DNA of 64,000 bases from CAZCTC01 sp964501335 (lineage in GTDB: Bacteria; Chloroflexota; Anaerolineae; B4-G1; SLSP01), in assembly GCA_964501335.1 (NCBI GenBank), contig CAZCTC010000002.1, positions 124,001-188,000 of the forward strand, in the 5' to 3' direction. Positions 16,195-25,204 of the stretch are shown piece after piece; positions within the stretch are counted from its first letter, which is position 1, and every line of letters starts with the position of its first letter. Under the pieces are notes generated by a model. The model made no database searches. It saw only the letters and a program-made list of their open reading frames with translations, and was not told where the DNA came from. A program made the translations under genes and the position numbers.

Positions 16195-16983
16195 TCAGGC
16201 GTCCTGCAGATTTTTCTTTACCCAATACGTGCCTGTGGCCGGGGTAAGGCTTTCGATGTACCCAAGCGATTTCAGGTACTCGATCGCCCCGTCTCGATCA
16301 ATTTCCCAGTGCCGGCTTGTGCTCCACGCGCGGAGTTCCTGATTTGCGCCCCGATAACTCAGCCGGCCCATGACGATCCAGGGTCGGCCCAGGGCCTCCA
16401 GATCGATACCGCGCAATAAATGCATGATCCACACGTCAGGCAACGGCGGCTCTATGCTGAGCCAGGTTTCATAACCCAACTCGGACGCCAACCGAACAGC
16501 CGCCAGCCGCGTCGCGGGAGATTCGCTGCCGGGCTCAAATTCCCGGGCCTGGGTCGATCCAAGGGTGGTGACGGAAGAGCCGATTCTCAGATCGCGTGTG
16601 CGCGTTTTGGAATCCTGGATCGCGGCCATCACGGCCATTGGCCGCTTGGAGAGGAATAGTGTCTGGCAGGTAAGGCCGAACTCTGCAAGGACATCAATAA
16701 CGCGGGGGATTTGTGCCGCCGCCCAGTCGGAGCCGGCTGGATCGTGGCTCGTACTGGCCATGAGGATTCCCAGATCCGACCGTTTTCGGCTCAGTTCGTC
16801 CCGCAGCCGGGCAGCTGGATTATCGAACCGCGGATCCGGGGCCGTCCATCCACCGGTGGGCTCGACGTTGAACCGGTGCGCGATCCCCCACGCATAGCAA
16901 TACTCGCATCCACATCCGCAACCGCGCAACCAGTTTAACCCATGGCCTACGTATTCGATATCACTCTTGCTGAGCATCGGCAT
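16195..16983 (-). CDS. Gp37/Gp68-family (DUF5131) radical SAM-like phage protein
   Basis: About 262 residues, start chosen at ATG 16981-16983, five bases after AGGAGG; a GTG two codons upstream is less likely. The N-terminal signature GHGLNWLRGCGCGCEYCYA, with closely spaced Cys residues, and HRFNVEPTGGWTAPDPRFDN match the phage Gp37/Gp68 family, which is related to the radical SAM spore photoproduct lyase group. The remainder keeps a TIM-barrel look (LFLSKRP, GSSVTT, WLSIEPPLPD). It stops two bases before the initiator start. The biological substrate of the family is not established, so DNA or RNA processing is only a suggestion. Confidence 0.8.
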   Translation of the reverse strand: MPMLSKSDIEYVGHGLNWLRGCGCGCEYCYAWGIAHRFNVEPTGGWTAPDPRFDNPAARLRDELSRKRSDLGILMASTSHDPAGSDWAAAQIPRVIDVLAEFGLTCQTLFLSKRPMAVMAAIQDSKTRTRDLRIGSSVTTLGSTQAREFEPGSESPATRLAAVRLASELGYETWLSIEPPLPDVWIMHLLRGIDLEALGRPWIVMGRLSYRGANQELRAWSTSRHWEIDRDGAIEYLKSLGYIESLTPATGTYWVKKNLQDA

Positions 16984-17002
16984 AGCCACCTCCTAAACAC
17001 GA

Positions 17003-17023
17003 CAGAAATTCTATAAAATTCTG
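17003..17023 (-). promoter_or_regulatory. Imperfect inverted repeat upstream of the first element gene
   Basis: CAGAA and TTCTG arms enclose an AT-rich core that also contains a directly repeated AAATTCT. It lies about 20 bases before the Gp37/Gp68 start, and TTGAC occurs further upstream (near 17041-17046 on the minus strand), so this is a plausible promoter/operator for the replication operon. Confidence 0.35.
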
Positions 17024-17118
17024 CCATAGACGAGGGGGATGCGTCAACCAAAAGTGTACGTGAGACCTCTCACAAACGGGGCAATTTTGAAAACTGGGGA
17101 GGGATTGGGGAAATGAAA

Positions 17119-17146
17119 ACCGGGGAACCTGTTCAGGTTCCCCGGT
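17119..17146. repeat. Perfect 28-nt palindrome near the element border
   Basis: ACCGGGGAACCTG and its exact complement are separated by TT. On the minus strand the stem is followed by TTTTC, so it could end transcription entering from the host side; it could also be a recombinase or regulator site near the inferred right border. Confidence 0.5.
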
Positions 17147-17250
17147 AAATTACAGCGGAATGCTGTAGAGTAATTCCCGTCTGGCTACGGAAGTCTGCCT
17201 CATGAATTGTTCAATTTGGCTTTCTTCGGGGGTGCCAGAAACAAGATGAC

Positions 17251-17286
17251 AAAAAATCCGCGGCCGTTAAGGGTCGCGGATTTTTT
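17251..17286. terminator. Bidirectional terminator after the large kinase gene
   Basis: AAAAAATCCGCG pairs with CGCGGATTTTTT around a 12-base loop, giving a U-run in either direction. It lies 20 bases past the stop of the minus-strand kinase gene and separates host from element. Confidence 0.85.
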
Positions 17287-17306
17287 ATGGATTCCCCTTT
17301 CATAAA

Positions 17307-20300
17307 CTACCCGTCCAATGCCTGTCGTAAAAGTTGGGCCAGAATGACCATATCGAACGGTTTGTGAGCCACGTACAGAAATCCCATGGACATCAATTCT
17401 TCCAACTCTTCCGCCACCACATAGCCCGTCACGGCAATTGCCTTTAAATCAGGTGATTTGCGCTTCAGAATCTTCAATAACTCCTTACCGCCCATTTCCG
17501 GCATCACCAGATCGGTCAACACCAGATGCACATGTTCTGCCGCCTGATATTGCAATAACGCCTCCCGGCCGTTCACGGCAGTAAGCACCCGATAGCCCAA
17601 TGTCACAAGCATCTGCCGGGTTCCCTCGCGCACCCGATCGTTGTCTTCAACCAACAGTATGGTCTCTCCCTCACCAACGGGCACGTTGAAACTGGCTTTG
17701 CTCAAAGTCGGCTCGGCATTTTCAGCACGATGCGCAGGAAAATAAACCTGGAATGTAGTGCCATGTCCGACTTGAGTTTCCACTTCAATCGTTCCCCCAT
17801 GCTGTTTAACAATTCCGTACACCTGGGCCAGCCCCAATCCCGTCCCGGCTCCCAAAGGTTTAGTGGTAAAAAAAGGTTCAAAGATGTGAGGCAAAACTTC
17901 CGGAGCAATTCCCGTCCCTGTATCAGCAACCGACAAACAAACCCACTCTCCCGAAGTCAAATCCGTGCCCATAGACACTGTCCCAACCGGCGCAATTCCG
18001 CGCGCCAATCCGATTCGCAAACGCCCACCATCCGGCATAGCATCGCGAGCATTCAACACCAGATTCATCAACACCTGCTGCACCCGCGTCGGATCGGCCT
18101 GAATGATATAATCTCCCGGCTCGATTTCCAGATAAAAAGAAATACTCTCCGGAATAGTACGGGTCAATAACTGCACCGCCTCTTTGACAAACACCCGCAA
18201 ATCAATGGGATGAACCTCCATCATCGAACGCCGACTGAAATCCAGAACCTGTTGAACCAGCAAAGCCGCCTTACGGGCTTCATTCAGAATCACTTCAAAA
18301 GACTGCATGACCTCCGGCGCCAGATTGCGCTTTTGTAAAGGCAGACTGGAAAACAAAATAATAGCCGTCAGGAAATTGTTGAAATCATGGGCTATTCCGC
18401 CGGCCAGTTGACCTACCGCCGCCAACCGTTCCTGCTGACGCTGAGTTTCTTCAACTCGCTTACGTTCCGCAATTTCCAGTTCCAACGAAAAATTCAGCTT
18501 CTTCAATTCATCATAATAATGCGCATTCTCCAAGGAAACGGCAGCTTGAGCCGCCAAAATTTCCAAAAAGCGGATGCGCGCCGGAGTGAAAGCGCTGACC
18601 ACCAGATTGTTTTCAAGATACAAAATTGCCCCTAATTTTCCCCGATTGATCAAAGGAATACAGAGAATCGACTTCGGACGACGCCTCAAAATATAAAGGT
18701 CATGGGCAAAACGGTTGTCGCTCGCGGCATCGTTTAAAATCACACTCTCATGAGTCCGCACTACATAATGCACCACCCCGCTGGAAACCCACTCCCCGGT
18801 TTCCACAGGGATCGTCTGTAATGCCGGAAAATCCGGATACTGAACATCCCGTTTCGCTTCAATAACCCAGTTCCCATTCCGCTCTAGAATCAGAAACCCT
18901 CGCTGCGCACCGGCATTCTCCAACATAATCCGCACCAGACTGGTCAACAATTTCTCCAGCTCAATCTCGCCGACAATCGCCTGAGCCGCTTTAATGACGC
19001 TGCGGCTGTCTAACTCACCGGAAACCACCGACGCCGCAACGCTCGCGGGAACTTCCGTCGAGCTGGTTATCCATTGCGGATAATAGGCCTCCAACTGGCG
19101 CACCTTGACACCGGCCTCCCAACAGGTAAATCCTTCATAAGCCCGATTCCAATAAAGCCGGGCGATCTCGTTCATCTCGGAACTTTGATAAAATCTTGCG
19201 GCTAACTCATAAGCCAGCGCCTGCTCCTGAACAAAGTGGTTGGCCTCAGCCCCGACAATCGCTTTCTCATACAGTCGCACGGCCAACCACTCCTCACCGC
19301 GCACCCGGGCCATCTCCGCCGCTACTAAATCATACTTATGTTGAAAATTAAACGGAGCCAGTTGCGCCATCAGCAAAAGGCGCTGTTGATTTTCCTGCAC
19401 GCGCTCCAGGATTATCGCGTCTAAAGGAGCTCCTCGCGGGACCTCCCGCAAACTAACCAATGAATCATACAAATAAAAAACAGGGATCCCAAAGGTACTC
19501 TGAATGCCGGCCAAATTAGCCCGCACTTCATTTGCATAGCAGCGGGCCTCGTCATTATGCTCTAACAAATAAGCTACAATGAGCTTATTGAGAAAATAAT
19601 AACAAAGCCCGGTTTTATCATTGTTCTGCTGAATCCGCGTCAACAATTCGGCCTGGTCCCGATTTCCCAAATTTTCAAACCCTGATTTGCCGATCAACTG
19701 AGCCACGGCCATCTGCCAGCAGGCTATCCAATCCAAAATAAAGATCTGCCGGAAATGCGCGATTACAATACACTTCATTTCAATCCGTTGGGCCAGCAAA
19801 GACAACGGCTCACCCATAAAATAAGCATGCATGCAAAGATTGTGAGCATTGAAACCACCGAAAGAGAAATCTCCGGTCTCAAGAGCACTGGCTATGCCCG
19901 CTTCCAACGTCGACAAACTGTTCCGTAAAGGTTCCTTTGCCGATTGGATATGGCAACCGTAAATATCCAAAAGCTGGCTCTTAGCCGCCTGAGCATTCAA
20001 AGGTTCCAACAACTGAATCGAAGCCCGCACCAACAGATAACTGGTCTCCACATATTGCGGAAACGCATTTAACACCAATCCATAAGCCCCATAAGCAAAC
20101 GGCGCCCAAAATGAATTGCCGTATTGCAAGGACAAACGGGCAATCACAGCCGCCCAAAAAATCAATAGTTCCGGCGCCGCTACATAAATCGGCCCGCCGA
20201 TCACACCCAACAATCGCATGACAGCCAGCTTCTCCGGATCGGTCATTTTCGGCAAAAACAGGATGCCCTCAATCGTCACCTGTTGCAACAAATCAAAAGT

Positions 20301-22874
20301 CTGTTGCAATTGCGCCCATGAGGCTTCCCACTCCGGCGTCGCCGGCAAATTGACCCCCAACCGACCCAATACCGCTAACCCCAGATGAATACCTTCAACC
20401 AATCGCCCCTGCGCAGCCAGCGCTTTGATCTCCACCTCGTAAACCGGAATTTCATCCAGAAGCGAAGTCGCCCGCTGATGGACCACCATCGCCAGATCAG
20501 CCATGCACCCATAATCTCCGCAAAGATAACAGGCTTCAATGGTGTCCCGATAGAGAGAATACATCAAATCATAACAACTCTGCCAGCCCTCTTCCCCTAA
20601 AAGATCAATCCCGGTGCCGAAATATTTCTGAGCAATGGCATAAGCATTGGTGAGCCGGGCTTTTCGACCGGCCTCCTGATTCAACAAAGCCAGCTCGACT
20701 TGTTCAGAGAAATCGTCCAGTCGCCATCCAGCCCCCAGATTCAATTGATTGACCAGATCGAAAATCCCTTCCTCACGTTCTTCCACCGAAATATTCTTCA
20801 ATAAAGCCTGACCAATCTGCCAGTGACGGGCCCGCCGCTCCTCCTGAGGGATCAATGAATAGGCCGCCTGCTGCACCCGATCGTGAACAAAACGATAGCG
20901 ACCATTGGACAACACCAGCGCCCCCTCTTGCAGCGTAGGCTGCAATTCCGCCGCCACCACCTCGCCGGCAATCCCCCGCACCAGACTCAAAGGTCGCAGC
21001 GTAAATTGATTGCCCAGGCAGGCGGCCAGTTTTAAAAGTTCCTGGCTTTCCAGCGGCAACCCTTGCAACTTCTCCACCATCAATTCGACGACATTCTCAG
21101 TAATTCCAATCAATTGCAAAGCGGTGATATCCCACTGCCAGCAATATTTCTCATAAGAGAAGGTCAACTGATTTTGATCGACCAGCATTTTCAGCATCTG
21201 CTTCACAAAAAAAGCATTACCATTGGTCTTCTCATAGATTAAACGGCTGAGCGATTCACATTCTGCTTGACTGCAATGTAAGGTATCGGCCAAAAAGGCC
21301 TGCAAATCCGCTTCAGAAAAATCGCCCACCTGGATAAACAAAACCGGAATTCGCGCCCCCCTCAGAGCCGTCACAGTCTGGTCCAACAAATGCCCCGGAA
21401 TGACATCGTTGGGACGATAAACCCCTAACACACAAAGATACCGAACCCCCGGATCGGTCAACAACGTTTGCAACAGTTCCAGAGAAGCACTATCCGCCCA
21501 TTGCAAATCATCCAGGAAAATGACCAGAGGATGCTCCTGACAGGCCAGGGTGTGAACAAAACGCTGAAAAACATAATTGAAACGGTTCCGGTTTTCCAAC
21601 CCATCCAGTTGCGGCGCCGGAGGCTGCGCGCCAATCACCAGTTCCAGATTGGGAATTACATCGATCAATACCTGCCCCACCCCTCCCACCGCCTCTAAAA
21701 TACGGCTCCGCCACTCCCCCAGTTCATCCGCTCTCAAGGTCAACAATTGATTGATGAGATCAAAAAAAGCCTGAATCCAGACCCCATAAGGAATATTTAC
21801 ATATAACTGATCACATTTGCCTTCGATAAAAAAACCGCCTCGCCGATTCACGGGATAACAAAGCTCGCGCACCAAAACGGTCTTACCAACTCCCGCATAC
21901 CCCTCCACCAGTTGCAATACCGTCTCTCCTGCGGCGGTACGTTCAAAAGCCGCCATCAACTGCGCCCAGTTGGCCTCTCGGCCGTAAAGCTTCTGAGAAA
22001 AGAGCAGATAACCGGTATAATCTTCCAATCCCAGGGGGAAAAAATCAATACAGCCATTCCGAGTCAACAAATCCAAACATTTCTCCAAATCCCGGCGCAC
22101 ACCATGAGCGGATTGATAACGGTTGTCCGCATTTTTCTCCAATAAATGGTCAATCAACTGGGAAATAAACTCGGGGATTTCAGTCCGATGAAGATGCACC
22201 AGTTCGGGCAGGCGTGCCAGATGGCTGTAAATTAATTCAAGAGGATCAGAACTGACAAAGGGAACATCGCCCGTCAACATCTCGTAAAAGGTAATGCCGA
22301 GAGCATACAAATCAGAACGATAATCGACCAAGCGATTCATCCGCCCGGTCTGCTCAGGTGCCATGTGCGTTAAAGTACCGTTCAATTGATCGATCCGGGC
22401 CGGCAACTGGCGTTGCGGGTCCAACTGCACGGCCAGCCCCAGATCGATCACCTGGATCGCCCCCGTGCCAGCTTCAATCAACAAATTCTCTCCGGTAAGA
22501 TTTTGATGGAGAATATGATGATAATGAAGATCTTCTACCACCCGGGCGATCTTGATCGCCACCGATAAAAATTCCGAGAGACTCCGCGGCTTTATCTTAA
22601 AATACTCAGTAACCGTAATGCCGTCCACATAGACCATCAACAACCCATCTCGCCCATCGATACGCCCTTTCCGTATCACCCGACGCAAACCGGGCAACTC
22701 TATCTTCTGGGCAATCTCATACTCATTATCAAGGGCACTCAAAGCTTCCACCACCGAAATTCCAGCTTTTAGAGTCTTAAAAACAAGCTGCTCTCCGGTT
22801 TCCCAATCTGTAAAAAGGTAAAGTGTGGTCTGTTTACCTTGATACAATACACTGGCCTTATTGAATTTCCTCAT
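17307..22874 (-). CDS. Giant signalling protein: kinase-like domain, AAA ATPase, GAF, histidine kinase and receiver
   Basis: A 1855-residue multi-kinase. Residues 1-265 are a Ser/Thr kinase-like fold with Lys33, APEQ and a DLG at 144-146, but the HRD catalytic triplet is HQN (123-125), replacing the catalytic Asp by Asn. An AAA/STAND ATPase follows (Walker A EGYAGVGKTVLVREL at about 324-338; Walker B VIFLDDLQWAD), then a long helical, TPR-like region (about 700-1250). A GAF domain (about 1300-1450) precedes the histidine kinase (H-box AGGIAHDFNNFL, N-box LVLNARDAMPDGG, FEPFFTTK, GTGLGLAQV). A receiver with VLTDLVMPEMGG and KPF ends the protein. This architecture is known from cyanobacteria and Chloroflexota. 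No partner regulator lies beside it. The ligand is unknown. Confidence 0.9.
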   Translation of the reverse strand: MRKFNKASVLYQGKQTTLYLFTDWETGEQLVFKTLKAGISVVEALSALDNEYEIAQKIELPGLRRVIRKGRIDGRDGLLMVYVDGITVTEYFKIKPRSLSEFLSVAIKIARVVEDLHYHHILHQNLTGENLLIEAGTGAIQVIDLGLAVQLDPQRQLPARIDQLNGTLTHMAPEQTGRMNRLVDYRSDLYALGITFYEMLTGDVPFVSSDPLELIYSHLARLPELVHLHRTEIPEFISQLIDHLLEKNADNRYQSAHGVRRDLEKCLDLLTRNGCIDFFPLGLEDYTGYLLFSQKLYGREANWAQLMAAFERTAAGETVLQLVEGYAGVGKTVLVRELCYPVNRRGGFFIEGKCDQLYVNIPYGVWIQAFFDLINQLLTLRADELGEWRSRILEAVGGVGQVLIDVIPNLELVIGAQPPAPQLDGLENRNRFNYVFQRFVHTLACQEHPLVIFLDDLQWADSASLELLQTLLTDPGVRYLCVLGVYRPNDVIPGHLLDQTVTALRGARIPVLFIQVGDFSEADLQAFLADTLHCSQAECESLSRLIYEKTNGNAFFVKQMLKMLVDQNQLTFSYEKYCWQWDITALQLIGITENVVELMVEKLQGLPLESQELLKLAACLGNQFTLRPLSLVRGIAGEVVAAELQPTLQEGALVLSNGRYRFVHDRVQQAAYSLIPQEERRARHWQIGQALLKNISVEEREEGIFDLVNQLNLGAGWRLDDFSEQVELALLNQEAGRKARLTNAYAIAQKYFGTGIDLLGEEGWQSCYDLMYSLYRDTIEACYLCGDYGCMADLAMVVHQRATSLLDEIPVYEVEIKALAAQGRLVEGIHLGLAVLGRLGVNLPATPEWEASWAQLQQTFDLLQQVTIEGILFLPKMTDPEKLAVMRLLGVIGGPIYVAAPELLIFWAAVIARLSLQYGNSFWAPFAYGAYGLVLNAFPQYVETSYLLVRASIQLLEPLNAQAAKSQLLDIYGCHIQSAKEPLRNSLSTLEAGIASALETGDFSFGGFNAHNLCMHAYFMGEPLSLLAQRIEMKCIVIAHFRQIFILDWIACWQMAVAQLIGKSGFENLGNRDQAELLTRIQQNNDKTGLCYYFLNKLIVAYLLEHNDEARCYANEVRANLAGIQSTFGIPVFYLYDSLVSLREVPRGAPLDAIILERVQENQQRLLLMAQLAPFNFQHKYDLVAAEMARVRGEEWLAVRLYEKAIVGAEANHFVQEQALAYELAARFYQSSEMNEIARLYWNRAYEGFTCWEAGVKVRQLEAYYPQWITSSTEVPASVAASVVSGELDSRSVIKAAQAIVGEIELEKLLTSLVRIMLENAGAQRGFLILERNGNWVIEAKRDVQYPDFPALQTIPVETGEWVSSGVVHYVVRTHESVILNDAASDNRFAHDLYILRRRPKSILCIPLINRGKLGAILYLENNLVVSAFTPARIRFLEILAAQAAVSLENAHYYDELKKLNFSLELEIAERKRVEETQRQQERLAAVGQLAGGIAHDFNNFLTAIILFSSLPLQKRNLAPEVMQSFEVILNEARKAALLVQQVLDFSRRSMMEVHPIDLRVFVKEAVQLLTRTIPESISFYLEIEPGDYIIQADPTRVQQVLMNLVLNARDAMPDGGRLRIGLARGIAPVGTVSMGTDLTSGEWVCLSVADTGTGIAPEVLPHIFEPFFTTKPLGAGTGLGLAQVYGIVKQHGGTIEVETQVGHGTTFQVYFPAHRAENAEPTLSKASFNVPVGEGETILLVEDNDRVREGTRQMLVTLGYRVLTAVNGREALLQYQAAEHVHLVLTDLVMPEMGGKELLKILKRKSPDLKAIAVTGYVVAEELEELMSMGFLYVAHKPFDMVILAQLLRQALDG

Positions 22875-23181
22875 GGTTTTGCCTCATTCCATAGCGACGC
22901 CACCGTTTACGAATCCAATTTCGAGTTCGGGAAACGATTCTCTGTCAAAAATTCAGAATTCAAAATGTGGTTTGCAAAAAGACAAGACGAGTGAAATATA
23001 AATAATAGAAGTAGATTCCAGGGTTTAATCTAAATTGTATACTAAATCTTAAAAAATCACAACGTCCCTTGTCACCCACCCCCACCCAAGTAGATTTCCC
23101 CCAGGCGATCAGCCCCCTGGTCTGGAAAAAAAGCCCCTATTTTAACTCCCCCCTGCCCCCGAAGAAAAGGGGAATAACTAA

Positions 23182-23220
23182 GCATTGTGGGCGCGCTGCT
23201 TTGCAGCGCGCCCACAATGC
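23182..23220. terminator. Perfect palindrome in the 433-base gap between the kinase gene and rpsD
   Basis: An 18-bp GC-rich stem (GCATTGTGGGCGCGCTGC and its complement) with a TTT loop lies downstream of rpsD on the minus strand. It lacks a strong U-run but belongs to the same class of long perfect hairpins seen after many host genes. The rest of 22875-23307 has no gene that can be supported. Confidence 0.55.
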
Positions 23221-23307
23221 AGTTAATATTCCCCAATTGAACGCGGTTCAGTCAACCGACTGCCTCGCGCTCAATAACGTTGCCCCCAACCCCTCACAGA
23301 CTCCCGC

Positions 23308-23931
23308 TTAACGAGAATAGAACTCCACAATGAGTTGCTCTTGAATGGCGGGATCGATTTCCTCCCGGGCCGGTTCCCGGGCGACCACCCCGCCGCCCTC
23401 CCGGACCGCCAACCATCCAGGCACCGGCGGATGCGCAGCAGCCAGCTCCCGCACATCGGGAATTCCCTGGGCCGCCGGCTTTAACATCACCGCCTGGCCC
23501 GTCCGCATCAAATAAGAAGGAACGTCCATCCGCCGGCCATCGACCAACACATGCCCGTGATTGACAAATTGCCGGGCCTGAGCCCGCGTCCGGGCCAGTC
23601 CCAACCGATAGATCACATTATCCAACCGGCGCTCCAATAACTTTAACAAAGCTACCCCGGTCTGCTCTTGCGACCGCCGCGCCAGATTGTAGAAACGCTG
23701 GAACTGGCGTTCCGTCATCCCGTAAATTCGTTTAACACTCTGCTTTTCCCGCAACTGACGGGTAAATTCTGACACCCGACGAGAACGCCCTCGGCCAATA
23801 GTCCGTTGTTGTTCTCCATGCACTCCCGGCGGTTGAGAAAGACGGCGTTGCAATGCTTCTCCGCCCGTACCGAAAAGATCTCGCCCCTCACGCCGGGAAA
23901 GCTTATTCTTGGGTCCTGTATATCGTACCAC
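23308..23931 (-). CDS. rpsD: 30S ribosomal protein S4
   Basis: A 207-residue protein with the whole S4 fold: N-terminal basic region MVRYTGPKNKLSRREGRDLF, the KQSVKRIYGMTERQF segment, and the S4 RNA-binding domain ERRLDNVIYRLGLARTRAQA followed by VNHGHVLVDGRRMDVPSY. The N-terminus carries no Cys residues, so this is the zinc-free form. S4 starts 30S assembly on 16S rRNA and helps decoding accuracy. The gene stands alone rather than in the rpsM-rpsK-rpsD-rpoA operon; whether another copy exists elsewhere cannot be seen. AGGAG lies just upstream of the ATG. Confidence 0.97.
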   Translation of the reverse strand: MVRYTGPKNKLSRREGRDLFGTGGEALQRRLSQPPGVHGEQQRTIGRGRSRRVSEFTRQLREKQSVKRIYGMTERQFQRFYNLARRSQEQTGVALLKLLERRLDNVIYRLGLARTRAQARQFVNHGHVLVDGRRMDVPSYLMRTGQAVMLKPAAQGIPDVRELAAAHPPVPGWLAVREGGGVVAREPAREEIDPAIQEQLIVEFYSR

Positions 23932-24015
23932 TGTGCTTTCCTCCTTTACGAACTTTTCGCCCCGGAATTATAACACAGCGATATTTAATTTTCAAGAAAA
24001 ATATCTCCTTAATCA

Positions 24016-24054
24016 ATATAGATGCGCGCCCTGTAACAGAGCGCGCATCTATAT
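24016..24054. terminator. Bidirectional hairpin between rpsD and a small membrane protein gene
   Basis: ATATAGATGCGCGC pairs with GCGCGCATCTATAT around an 11-base loop. It lies downstream of the small minus-strand gene at 24116-24313 and upstream of rpsD, so it probably ends that short operon. Confidence 0.65.
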
Positions 24055-24115
24055 CCAGAAAGCCCCCCTGAGCAGGCCACTGGCGGGGCCTGCCCAGGGG
24101 AGTATTCTCCCCAAA

Positions 24116-24313
24116 CTAAAAACTAAGCTGCGTCCAATCGGTTCCGGAACAGGTCATGCAAAACAGCAAGATGAAAATCATCAAGAGAATCACCCCGCAC
24201 CCCACACCAGAACAACCACGACCAAAGCCAAAACGTTCCTGCAACCAATCGAAAATCGCATTGAGAAAGAACAATTGTAACAAACCACTCAAACAACCTG
24301 GACGACGGTCCAT
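24116..24313 (-). CDS. Small Cys-containing membrane protein
   Basis: A 65-residue protein with AGGAGG six bases before the ATG. It has a weak amphipathic N-terminal half and one clear transmembrane helix (about 40-55, CGVILLMIFILLFCMTC). Five Cys residues cluster around the helix (CSGVGCG, CMTC). No function is known. It lies 12 bases downstream of the 84-residue gene and likely shares its transcript. Confidence 0.55.
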   Translation of the reverse strand: MDRRPGCLSGLLQLFFLNAIFDWLQERFGFGRGCSGVGCGVILLMIFILLFCMTCSGTDWTQLSF

Positions 24314-24325
24314 CGCTTACCTCCT

Positions 24326-24580
24326 TTATAATTTCTTTTCCTCTTTATCCGGTTGAGACAGGAAACGATACATAGCCCTTAAGGCCGCCTTCAAAACCGT
24401 TTCGCCCAACGGCACCATCTTGATATCGATGAAAAAATTTTCCTCAGGAATTTCATCATCCAAACGCTGGATTTCCTCACGAAAAATCTGCAACAATTCC
24501 TCTTCATGATCGTGCAGAAAATCGGCCACATCCCGCCGGGCCACTTGAAAAGCCATCTCCCGCATAAACCGGCGTACCAT
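24326..24580 (-). CDS. Small acidic helical protein of unknown function
   Basis: An 84-residue protein with AGGAGG before the ATG. The sequence is charged and helical, with DVADFLHDHEEELLQIFREE and a C-terminal ALRAMYRFLSQPDKEEKKL. No signal peptide or membrane segment. The layout suggests a small conserved protein of the host lineage; nothing shows its role. Confidence 0.6.
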   Translation of the reverse strand: MVRRFMREMAFQVARRDVADFLHDHEEELLQIFREEIQRLDDEIPEENFFIDIKMVPLGETVLKAALRAMYRFLSQPDKEEKKL

Positions 24581-24751
24581 AAGTCCTCCTTGTTATCCCT
24601 CTGGATAGCTTGCAAATCTTTTCCATTTTAATGCAAAAATATCCTTCCCGATAACAAGGTTAAAATTGACTCCTGTTAAAGTCCGATTATACTCTCTACG
24701 CACGAACATCGCTGTCGGTTTCGCAAAAATCTCAAAACGAGGGAAATTTCT

Positions 24752-25204
24752 ATGCCCACCCTGGACGATGCGACTTTGCTGGCGGCACAGGCCCATTACG
24801 GCCAAAAAGATCGAAACAATCGACCGTACATCCTGCACCCCTTACGGGTAATGTTACGTATGGAAATAGATGATGAAGCCGCGACCATGGTAGCCATTTT
24901 GCACGATACCATCGAGGATACCGACATCACCCTGGAATCTTTACGCACAGCCGGCTACCCGGAAGAAATCGTCACCGCCATCGATGCGCTCTCCCGCCGT
25001 GAAAATGAAAATTACGATGCCTATATCGACCGTGTTCAACTCAATTCCCTGGCCTGCCGGGTAAAACTGGTCGATCTGGAAGATCATATGGATCTGCTAC
25101 AAATCAACGAGCTGAGCCCACAATCTCTGGAACGATTGCAAAAATATCATGACGCCTGGAAAAAATTATCCGAACCAATCAGGAGACAACGTGAATCATC
25201 CTAA
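24752..25204 (+). CDS. Small alarmone hydrolase (SpoT/Mesh1-type HD domain)
   Basis: A 150-residue protein consisting only of the hydrolase part of RelA/SpoT. Visible motifs are AAQAHYGQKDRNNRPYILHP, the HD pair in ILHDTIEDTDI (about 50-60), and KLVDLEDHMD (about 108-117), which together bind Mn and the guanosine part of (p)ppGpp. Such single-domain enzymes remove the 3'-pyrophosphate and lower alarmone levels. There is no synthetase or TGS domain. The gene overlaps the following acetyltransferase by 14 bases, so the two are co-translated. Confidence 0.85.
   Translation: MPTLDDATLLAAQAHYGQKDRNNRPYILHPLRVMLRMEIDDEAATMVAILHDTIEDTDITLESLRTAGYPEEIVTAIDALSRRENENYDAYIDRVQLNSLACRVKLVDLEDHMDLLQINELSPQSLERLQKYHDAWKKLSEPIRRQRESS

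Larger units (their letters stand above)
1..17250 (-). mobile_element. Integrated phage-like element with a conjugation-type DNA transfer module (left end outside the window)
   Basis: All 24 genes assigned here lie on the minus strand with very short gaps or overlaps, unlike the mixed strands and long repeat-filled gaps to the right. Read right to left, the order is replication (initiator, helicase loader), a membrane/FtsK-like module, lysis-like membrane proteins, terminase, portal, protease-capsid and head proteins. The host hairpin-repeat family that fills later intergenic spaces is absent from this part. The right limit is inferred to lie between the Gp37/Gp68 gene start (16983) and the terminator at 17251-17286. 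No integrase, excisionase, repressor or att duplication was seen, so the recombination genes either lie left of the window or are missing. Tail genes are also not in view. Confidence 0.85.
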
